7,354 nt of DNA, from positions 1 through 7,354 of the forward strand of contig JAMWDF010000124.1 of the NCBI GenBank assembly GCA_023818865.1, read 5' to 3'. Position 1 is the stretch's first letter. Each line of letters opens with the position of its first letter. This DNA is from Candidatus Omnitrophota bacterium (lineage in GTDB: Bacteria; Ratteibacteria; UBA8468; B48-G9; DSTR01). The notes under the pieces were generated by a model. That model made no database searches and was not told the DNA's origin. It saw nothing but the letters and a program-made list of their open reading frames with translations. Position numbers and translations under genes: made by a program. This document shows positions 1 through 5,605 of this stretch, piece after piece.

Positions 1-290
1 ATAAACCGCTCTGGCTCCCAATGGGAAATTTCTTCAAAATCGCTCCATAAACACCATCCCAGGCCGAATTTCTCCAGTAATTGTAACTTTTCCGACCAAG
101 GAGATAGGATAAAATCCACTGGAAAATGTCTGAAAGTGAAAACTCCAGCTTCTCTTCCTGTTGCTCTGGCTGCTCTTCTGATAACCCTGAAAATCCGCTG
201 GTGTCCCAGATGGATTCCGTCAAACTTACCTATACCCAGGGTTAATCGCCGCCCCGGGGAGGTTTTTGAAAGGAAATGGAAGACTTGCAT
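1..290 (-). CDS. ribF: RibF-like FAD synthetase domain, N-terminal part (3' end cut by window edge)
   Basis: The 96 visible residues match the N-terminal FMN adenylyltransferase (FAD synthetase) domain of bifunctional riboflavin kinase/FAD synthetase, which phosphorylates riboflavin to FMN and adenylates FMN to FAD in the cytoplasm. The nucleotidyltransferase signature GIGKFDGIHLGHQ is at residues 19-31, with the HxGH motif at 27-30. The spacing to an EKLQLLEKFG helix (68-76) and a final PERF (93-96) also follows the family. The usual TFDPHP strand is replaced by TFRHFP (52-57). Full-length RibF is about 300 residues, so two thirds, including any kinase domain, lies outside the window and a one-domain protein cannot be excluded. 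The ATG at 290 is 2 bases after the stop of the upstream hydrolase gene. A TTG at 296 would overlap that stop as TTGA. Neither has a Shine-Dalgarno site, so translational coupling is likely. The family call is fairly firm; the symbol less so. Confidence 0.75.
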   Translation of the reverse strand, partial: MQVFHFLSKTSPGRRLTLGIGKFDGIHLGHQRIFRVIRRAARATGREAGVFTFRHFPVDFILSPWSEKLQLLEKFGLGWCLWSDFEEISHWEPERF

Positions 291-292
291 GG

Positions 293-1060
293 TCAATAAG
301 GAAAACTATCGTCAAGAACAACCAGGGAAAGCTCCAGGATAATTCTTGAAATTTTTTCCACCGCCGCCTCTACAATTTTCTCCCCCTTTTCAAAGGTCGC
401 CTGGCGAGGGTCCCCGTACCCAGAATTTACTGTTAAGAAATGCCAGGGGCGCGCTGTCCAGATTTCTTCTTTCTTAAGACTCTCAAGGCGGGGCGTTTTT
501 ACCTGCCCACTATCCGCCCATTCCAAGTGGACTAACTCGGGATAGAGGTAAATCATCCAGGAGGTTTCTGCCTCATTACCATGTTCGCCTCCTGAGTCAT
601 CACAAACCTGTTGCGCCACCTCCTGGACCAATTTCCACCAGTCACATAAGAAAAGGCGCACCTTAGTTTGAGCATAAAGCTGCTTGGCCAGCGCCTTGAA
701 ATTATTTCCTCCGTGGCCATTAATCAACAAAAGTTTGTATATCTGGTGATGCTCTAACGACCAGACAATATCTCTTAGTATCTCTAACTGAGTAGTCGGT
801 GAGAGATGCAATACCAGTGGAAAACCAAACAAATCTGAGTTCACTCCTATCGGAATGGTTGGCAGAACAACTGCTTTTGCTCCTGCTTGGACTGCCCGGA
901 TACTTGAACGCTCCGCAACCGCCGACACTGTCAAAGAATCACAGCCGTAAGGCAGATGTAAGTTATGACACTCACATGAACCCCAAGGTAAGATGGCTAC
1001 TTCAGGATTCCCGGTCTCCCGTACCTCTTTTAACGTCATTTCCATCAGGTTAACTTTCAC
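293..1060 (-). CDS. Creatininase-family metal-dependent amidohydrolase
   Basis: A 255-residue protein of the creatininase superfamily. These are cytoplasmic enzymes that use two divalent metals to open cyclic amides or remove formyl or peptide groups; members include creatininase, the archaeal FAPy deformylase ArfB and MftE. The metal-site motifs are visible: LPWGSCECHNLHLPYGCD at 24-41 (E30, H32, D41), NGHGGN at 114-119 (H116) and GEHGNEAETSW at 158-168 (H160, E163, E165). Length is normal for the family, and nothing in the sequence fixes the substrate. The chosen start is GTG at 1060. A purine-rich AGGGGGAGG (1062-1070) lies only one base upstream, unusually close; the next in-frame ATG (codon 6, 1045) would instead be 16 bases away, so the start is uncertain. 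It lies 19 bases after the dehydrogenase gene and 2 bases before the RibF-like gene, evidently in the same operon. Family call is strong, function unknown. Confidence 0.88.
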   Translation of the reverse strand: MKVNLMEMTLKEVRETGNPEVAILPWGSCECHNLHLPYGCDSLTVSAVAERSSIRAVQAGAKAVVLPTIPIGVNSDLFGFPLVLHLSPTTQLEILRDIVWSLEHHQIYKLLLINGHGGNNFKALAKQLYAQTKVRLFLCDWWKLVQEVAQQVCDDSGGEHGNEAETSWMIYLYPELVHLEWADSGQVKTPRLESLKKEEIWTARPWHFLTVNSGYGDPRQATFEKGEKIVEAAVEKISRIILELSLVVLDDSFPY

Positions 1061-1079
1061 GCCTCCCCCTTTTCTTCAG

Positions 1080-2198
1080 TTAAAGTAACGCTTTCCAAAT
1101 CTCCGCGTAGTCTTCCTCGGTTGGTTTTACCCCCATATTCCTCACCGCTCTTTGACAACAAATTTCAGATAGTCTTACCAAATCAGAAATATCTTCAGGC
1201 TTTCCGCCTATCTCTCTTAGGCACAAAGGCAATCCTATTTCCCTTAATAATTTCCGCAATCCATCCTCTCCCCTCCATAGAGACTCAATTTCATTCACCT
1301 CTCTTTCCAGACCTTTAGCCTTCAAAAACTTCAAAACAGCTGGCATCAAAAGAGCATTGGCCGTACCATGATGAAGACCATAAAATATAGTCAGAACATA
1401 GCCCATTCCATGGATAAGAATCGTCCCTGTCTGGTTAAGGGCCAGACCAGCCATCATTGATCCATAGAAAGCTATTTCCTTGAACTTTTCTCTTTCCTTT
1501 TCTGTCACCGCCTGAGGTATGGCTTTCAGAAGAGCATTTAGAGAAGCGAGAGAAAAGCTTCTAGAAAGCCAGTTAGCCTTGACTGCCAAAAAAGATTCCA
1601 CAGCATGCGAAAAAGCATCCATCGCCGTGGCTGCCACTAACAAAGGTGGAAGCGTTTTCAAAAGGTCGCTGTCAAGAATCGCCAGTTCCGGAATAATACT
1701 CTCACTACTAATTGTTCTCTTGGTCTCTGCCTGACGGTCAACAATCACCGCATACTGAGTAACCTCGCTACCTGTTCCGCAGGTAGTAGGAACGGCAACA
1801 ACCGGTAAGGGTTTCCGGCCAAACTTATCCACTCCGAAGTAGTCCCGCAATTTCCCTCCGTTAGTAGCCAGAACGGCAATTGCCTTACCTGCATCCAGAG
1901 CGCTGCCACCACCCACAGCCAAGATCATATCGCCGCCTGACCTTTGGTATAAAGAAAAACCTTCTTCTACGTTTTCTATATCTGGTTCTGGCTTAATTTG
2001 GGCAAACGTCGTCCAAGTTACCCTGGTCTCTGACAGAACTCTGGTTATTCGGTTTAACAGTCCGCTTCCAGAGGCAAAATTCTTACCACAAACAATAAAT
2101 GCTGAATGCCCTATTCCCGCTGCCAGCCGCAACCCCTTTTCCAGCCCTCCCCTTTCAAAAACTATTTTGGTAGGCAACCAAAAAGAAAAGGTATTCAC
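1080..2198 (-). CDS. Iron-containing alcohol dehydrogenase
   Basis: A 372-residue group III (iron-dependent) alcohol dehydrogenase, expected to interconvert an alcohol and an aldehyde or ketone with NAD(P)H. The N-terminal dinucleotide-binding domain carries AVGGGSALDAGKAIA at 94-108 and PTTCGTGSEVT at 137-147. The C-terminal helical domain has the four metal ligands D194 and H198 (in TAMDAFSHAVESF), H263 (in HGMGYVL) and H277 (in GLHHGTANALLMP); spacing matches FucO-type enzymes. Length is typical and no domain is missing. The start is GTG at 2198, supported by a GGGAGGT Shine-Dalgarno site at 2203-2209. It sits 25 bases after the DAHP synthase gene and 19 before the hydrolase gene. The family is the structural sister of AroB, but residues here are those of Fe-ADHs, not of dehydroquinate synthase. 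Substrate is not predictable; an aromatic aldehyde or keto acid derivative is conceivable only from context. Confidence 0.92.
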   Translation of the reverse strand: MNTFSFWLPTKIVFERGGLEKGLRLAAGIGHSAFIVCGKNFASGSGLLNRITRVLSETRVTWTTFAQIKPEPDIENVEEGFSLYQRSGGDMILAVGGGSALDAGKAIAVLATNGGKLRDYFGVDKFGRKPLPVVAVPTTCGTGSEVTQYAVIVDRQAETKRTISSESIIPELAILDSDLLKTLPPLLVAATAMDAFSHAVESFLAVKANWLSRSFSLASLNALLKAIPQAVTEKEREKFKEIAFYGSMMAGLALNQTGTILIHGMGYVLTIFYGLHHGTANALLMPAVLKFLKAKGLEREVNEIESLWRGEDGLRKLLREIGLPLCLREIGGKPEDISDLVRLSEICCQRAVRNMGVKPTEEDYAEIWKALL

Positions 2199-2202
2199 TC
2201 AG

Positions 2203-2209
2203 ACCTCCC
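2203..2209 (-). promoter_or_regulatory. Shine-Dalgarno site deciding the GTG start of the alcohol dehydrogenase
   Basis: Read on the minus strand this is GGGAGGT, five bases (from the last G) before the GTG at 2198. It is a good match to the 16S rRNA 3' end and supports the GTG start over later ATG codons. Confidence 0.7.
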
Positions 2210-2223
2210 AGAGCACTCAAATA

Positions 2224-3246
2224 CTACCAGCGCCGACCAACCACCTCCAAAAACGGGTGGAGTTTCTTCATCAGGCTTTCAAATTCATCCAACCTCAGGG
2301 ACTGGAATCCATCGGAAAATGCTTCTTCCGGGCGAGGATGAACCTCTACCATCACCCCATCAGCCCCAGCGGCTAAGGCCGCCTTAACCATCGGGAAAAC
2401 CAGGTCCCTCCTGCCGGTACCATGACTCGGATCAACAATAACAGGCAAGTGCGTTTCCTTCTTGAGAACCGGAACTGCAGCCAGGTCTAAGGTATTCCTG
2501 GTAAACTCATCATCAAAGGTTCTAATGCCTCTTTCACATAAAATTACCTGGTTGTTCCCTTCTTTCAAAATGTATTCGGCACTATTAAGAAACTCCTTCA
2601 GTTTAGCTTCAAATCCTCGCTTGAGGAGAACCGGTTTTTGGCTCTGTCCTACTCGCTGGAGCAACCGGTAATTGAACATATTTCTGGCTCCAATCTGCAA
2701 CATATCAGCCACTGAAGCCACCAGGTCTACTTCTTCCGGAGCCATCACTTCAGTCACCACTGGTAGACCTGTCTTTTCCCGCACGCGACGCAGTATTTCC
2801 AGTCCTTCTTTGCCTAGACCATCAAAGGAATAGGGCGAAGTCCTCGGTTTATAAGCCCCACCCCGCAAAATTTTCCCTCCTGCCTTCTTGATTATCTTAG
2901 CGGTTTCCAGCAAACCTTTTTCGCTCTCTACAGAGCACGGTCCGGCTATCACCACAAAATTCTCGCGGCTAAAGCTCACATCCCCTATGGAAACTTTAGT
3001 ATCTTCTTTCTTAAATTCCCGGCTTACCAGTTTGTATTCTTTCAAAATGGTAATCACTTCCAGAACCCCAGGCAACATGCGGAAAACTTCATCGGAAATC
3101 CCGCGAGTATCCCCAATTAGACCTATAAGTGTTTTTTCCTCACCGCGGCTCACATGGACGTTAAAGCCAAGCTGCTTCACCCGGGAAACCACCTTTTGCA
3201 CTTCTGCCTCTGTCGCCTGCGCACTCATAATGATTAGGTCAGCCAT
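2224..3246 (-). CDS. aroF: 3-deoxy-7-phosphoheptulonate (DAHP) synthase, type I-beta with N-terminal regulatory domain
   Basis: Condenses phosphoenolpyruvate and erythrose 4-phosphate to DAHP, the first step of the shikimate pathway. The 340 residues align from end to end with my recollection of the Thermotoga maritima enzyme (338 residues). Residues 1 to about 70 form the ferredoxin-like regulatory domain, which in T. maritima mediates feedback inhibition by tyrosine and phenylalanine. The TIM barrel follows, with GPCSVES (102-108), KPRTSPY (133-139), LQIGARN (183-189), LLKRG (207-211), ERGIRTF (238-244) and VDPSHGTGRRD (271-281). Expected metal ligands C104, H275, E301 and D312 are all present. 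The ATG at 3246 has a Shine-Dalgarno GAGG six bases upstream. It lies 24 bases after pheA. Symbol usage for this family varies (aroF, aroG, aroA in Bacillus), so the function is surer than the symbol. Feedback control is inferred from the domain. Confidence 0.96.
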   Translation of the reverse strand: MADLIIMSAQATEAEVQKVVSRVKQLGFNVHVSRGEEKTLIGLIGDTRGISDEVFRMLPGVLEVITILKEYKLVSREFKKEDTKVSIGDVSFSRENFVVIAGPCSVESEKGLLETAKIIKKAGGKILRGGAYKPRTSPYSFDGLGKEGLEILRRVREKTGLPVVTEVMAPEEVDLVASVADMLQIGARNMFNYRLLQRVGQSQKPVLLKRGFEAKLKEFLNSAEYILKEGNNQVILCERGIRTFDDEFTRNTLDLAAVPVLKKETHLPVIVDPSHGTGRRDLVFPMVKAALAAGADGVMVEVHPRPEEAFSDGFQSLRLDEFESLMKKLHPFLEVVGRRW

Positions 3247-3270
3247 CTTTCACCTCTTTTTTCTCATTGT

Positions 3271-4341
3271 CTATCCAGCCGGATAAGAACCCAGTACTCT
3301 CAGATAAACACATTGACGAGAAAGTTCTTCAATAGCTGCCTTTACCTTCTCCTGGTCTTTGTGTCCTTCAAAATCTACGAAGAATACATACTCCCACGCT
3401 TTTCTTCTAGTCGGCCTGGATTCAATCCGGGTAAGATTTATGTTGTATTTCTTAAAAGGAACTAACATATCGTGTAAGGCTCCTACTCGGTCTTTTATTG
3501 AAAAAAGAATAGAAGTTTTGTCATGGCCGGACGGCTGAGAGAAATTTCTTCCGATCACCAGAAACCGGGTGATATTTTCCCGGTAGTCTTCAATATTGAA
3601 AGCCAGAATTTTCATCCGGTAAATGTTAGCAGCCGTTTGGGGAGCAATTGCTCCTGCGCCAGGAGAACGTTGAGCTCGCTGTACTGCCTGAATGGTGCTC
3701 TCCGTCTCCACCTGTTCCACTCCAGGGAGATTTTCCTCAATCCACTGCCGGCACTGTCCAAGTGCCTGGGAATGAGAATAAATCTTTCGGACCGACGAAG
3801 TCCTTGAAGAGCGTGAAAGCAAACAGTGGTGAATTTCCAACAGAATTTCAGAGTTTACTACAAGGTCGCTTTCCAAAAACACATCCAGGGTGTGAGTAAC
3901 TACTCCTTCGTTGGAATTCTCAATAGGAACAACCCCAAAATCTGCATGGTTTTTCTCTACCGCCTGGAAAACTTGACTTATGGTCTTGCACGGAAGATAC
4001 TTGTCTCTTTCTCCAAATCTCTTCAAGGCAGCCTGGTGAGTAAAAGTACCGGGCGGTCCCAGATAAGCCACTACAAATGGGCCGCTGTAGGAACGATACA
4101 CTCGAAAGATTGTTTCCATAATCACTTCAACCTCTCGGGAACTGAGCGGTCCCTCGTTAATCTTCTTTAGTCGTTCCACCACTACCTTCTCCCTGGAGGG
4201 GTCAAAACCTGGAGTTCCAGTGTGACTTTTAATCTCTGCAATTTTTCTGACGATGTTAATTCGCTCGTTCAAAATCTTTAGTAGTTGCGCATCCAGTTCA
4301 TTGATTTTTTTCCGCCACTGTTCCAGATTGTTACCCTTCAT
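3271..4341 (-). CDS. pheA: Bifunctional chorismate mutase / prephenate dehydratase with ACT domain (P-protein)
   Basis: Converts chorismate to prephenate and then to phenylpyruvate, the committed branch to phenylalanine. Of 356 residues, about 1-88 form an AroQ-type chorismate mutase; R10, R27, K38, D47, R50 and E51 match the active-site pattern of the E. coli enzyme (R11, R28, K39, D48, R51, E52). The prephenate dehydratase domain spans about 90-268, with GPPGTFTHQAA (95-105), GVVPIENSNEGVV (136-148) and the catalytic NITRF (256-260). A C-terminal ACT domain (about 275-356) carries the GAL (287-289) and ESRP (307-310) motifs that bind phenylalanine in this family, so feedback inhibition by phenylalanine is expected. 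The ATG at 4341 lies inside the end of aroB (11-base overlap), and its Shine-Dalgarno AGGAG is within aroB codons, so the two are translationally coupled. Length and domain order are normal for the family. Confidence 0.96.
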   Translation of the reverse strand: MKGNNLEQWRKKINELDAQLLKILNERINIVRKIAEIKSHTGTPGFDPSREKVVVERLKKINEGPLSSREVEVIMETIFRVYRSYSGPFVVAYLGPPGTFTHQAALKRFGERDKYLPCKTISQVFQAVEKNHADFGVVPIENSNEGVVTHTLDVFLESDLVVNSEILLEIHHCLLSRSSRTSSVRKIYSHSQALGQCRQWIEENLPGVEQVETESTIQAVQRAQRSPGAGAIAPQTAANIYRMKILAFNIEDYRENITRFLVIGRNFSQPSGHDKTSILFSIKDRVGALHDMLVPFKKYNINLTRIESRPTRRKAWEYVFFVDFEGHKDQEKVKAAIEELSRQCVYLRVLGSYPAG

Positions 4342-5422
4342 TGGTTATTCTCCTTGAGAATTTCTTCCAGGTTTGTCTAACAAAACCTGGTTCCAATTCT
4401 ACCCCGGTTTCTCCCTGCCCTATCTTGCGAGGAAGAACAAACCGCCAGCGCCCCTGTTTTACTTTCTTATCAAACTTCAAAAATCTGAGAACTCGGTCAA
4501 CTGAAAGGCGACTGATATCCCATGGTAGACTATATTTTTTAAGGAGACATATCAGCCGGGCCAAAATTTCCTTTTTTGCATAGCCAAGATTGATTGCCAG
4601 CCAGCTTTCAGCAACCATCCCCAGGCAAACTGATTCCCCGTGCGTAAATTTAGGCAGGTAAGCCATTTCAATTCCATGCCCAACCGTATGACCAAAATTT
4701 AAAATTTCCCGGAGCCCCTTTTCTTCCTTCTCATCAGATTCCACCACCCGAGTCTTTATTTTGACACTCTTTTCCACCAGCAAGGGGAAATGCTTGAAGA
4801 GGGTATCTGGTGAATTCTCTTCCAGAAATGATAAAAGGCTTGCCTCAAGTATCATCCCGTATTTAATCACCTCGGCTATGCCCTGGAGTATCTGACGACG
4901 AGGCAGGCTCAGCAAAGTACCAATATCCATCCACACTAACCGAGGTTGATAGAATGTACCAATTAAATTTTTTCCCCAGGGCAAGTCAACTCCAGTTTTT
5001 CCGCCTATCGCGGCATCAACCTGAGCCAAAAGAGTGGTAGGGACACTCACGTAAGGAACTCCCCGCAAGTAAATAGAAGCAACAAAAGCAGCAATATCTC
5101 CAGTCACTCCGCCACCCAGGCCAAGGATAACATCTTTTCGCTCCAGATTATATTGAGAGACTGCCTGAAGAAGACGGTAAACGGTGCGGAAGGTCTTAGC
5201 CTTTTCCCCCTGGCCGGAAATGGCTAAATTTGCCTGAAAACCTGCCTGGTAAAGACTATTGACCACCGTTTCTCCATACAGGGTGGATACTTTCCGATCA
5301 GTAATAACCATTACCTTCTGCCCAAAATCTTCTCGCCTTAAGCGGGGACCTATTTCGGCCAAATAAACTCCCACATAAATAGGATAGCTACCCTGCTTAT
5401 GCTTCAAGGTTATTTTCACCAT
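4331..5422 (-). CDS. aroB: 3-dehydroquinate synthase
   Basis: Cyclises DAHP to 3-dehydroquinate, the second shikimate step, using NAD+ and a divalent metal. The 363 residues are normal length. Visible motifs are the NAD-binding GGGVTGD (103-109), PTTLLAQVDAAIGGKTGVD (128-146), KNLIGTFYQP (151-160), AEVIKYG (183-189), NFGHTVGHGIE (242-252) and HGE (261-263). E184, H245 and H261 are the expected zinc ligands, and the C-terminal FDKK...RFVLPRKIG segment is also family-typical. The ATG at 5422 has GGAG ten bases upstream; a GTG follows immediately as codon 2. It is the first gene of the leftward operon, downstream of a near-consensus promoter at 5500-5528, with a leader of about 70 bases. The enzyme acts directly on the product of the DAHP synthase encoded two genes downstream. 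Confidence 0.97.
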   Translation of the reverse strand: MVKITLKHKQGSYPIYVGVYLAEIGPRLRREDFGQKVMVITDRKVSTLYGETVVNSLYQAGFQANLAISGQGEKAKTFRTVYRLLQAVSQYNLERKDVILGLGGGVTGDIAAFVASIYLRGVPYVSVPTTLLAQVDAAIGGKTGVDLPWGKNLIGTFYQPRLVWMDIGTLLSLPRRQILQGIAEVIKYGMILEASLLSFLEENSPDTLFKHFPLLVEKSVKIKTRVVESDEKEEKGLREILNFGHTVGHGIEMAYLPKFTHGESVCLGMVAESWLAINLGYAKKEILARLICLLKKYSLPWDISRLSVDRVLRFLKFDKKVKQGRWRFVLPRKIGQGETGVELEPGFVRQTWKKFSRRITNEG

Positions 5423-5479
5423 TGGCTAAAATCTCCAGTAGATTCATAGGCAATCAAATTATCCTGCACCCTTACCCTT

Positions 5480-5567
5480 TTGTCTCTTTTGGATGTTTTA
5501 TTATATCACCCGGGGAAACCGCTGTCAGGGAAAGCTAAGACTTCAGCCGGTTATCTTGTCGGATGTT
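5480..5567. repeat. Pair of short direct repeats (TTGTC...GGATGTT) in the divergent promoter region
   Basis: TTGTCTCTTTTGGATGTT (5480-5497) and TTGTCGGATGTT (5556-5567) share TTGTC and GGATGTT, with the gap between the two blocks shortened in the second copy. One copy covers the predicted start site of the aroB operon; the other lies just upstream of the aroA -35 box. This placement would suit a shared regulator site, but the elements are short and could be chance. Confidence 0.3.
5500..5528 (-). promoter_or_regulatory. Sigma-70-type promoter for the aroB-pheA-aroF operon
   Basis: On the minus strand CTGACA (5523-5528) matches five of six bases of the -35 consensus. TATAAT (5500-5505) is a perfect -10 box, and the spacer is exactly 17 bases. 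Transcription would start near 5493, giving a leader of roughly 70 bases before aroB. An imperfect inverted repeat (5517-5524 with 5544-5552) overlaps the -35 box. Confidence 0.75.
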
Positions 5568-5569
5568 AC

Positions 5570-5598
5570 TTGTCTCCGGCCTTCTCTAATAGTAGAAT
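5570..5598 (+). promoter_or_regulatory. Candidate promoter for aroA-aroC, placing the start site at the aroA ATG
   Basis: TTGTCT (5570-5575, four of six matches to TTGACA) and TAGAAT (5593-5598, five of six to TATAAT) are separated by 17 bases. The predicted start site, about seven bases after the -10 box, falls at 5605-5606, at the first base of the aroA ATG. No Shine-Dalgarno site precedes that ATG, which fits a leaderless message. Moderate confidence, since the -35 box is only fair. Confidence 0.5.
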
Positions 5599-5605
5599 AG
5601 ATATT

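Noticed and set aside
136..342. Plus-strand open frame of 68 codons near the left edge
   Set aside because: It lies antisense to the RibF-like gene and the 3' end of the hydrolase gene, both of which have clear family motifs.
293..2198. Mycofactocin system, suggested by an MftE-family hydrolase next to an iron-containing dehydrogenase
   Set aside because: No precursor peptide MftA, radical SAM MftC or other mycofactocin gene is visible, and both protein families are widespread outside that system.
5397..5447. Alternative leader frame on the minus strand from ATG 5447 (MNLLEILANGENNLEA)
   Set aside because: It has no convincing Shine-Dalgarno site, no aromatic residues, and runs out of frame into aroB; probably chance.
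5480..5605. Upstream extension of aroA to a TTG at 5480, giving a 470-residue protein
   Set aside because: The 42 extra residues match no part of EPSP synthases, no ribosome site precedes the TTG, and the stretch contains both divergent promoters.
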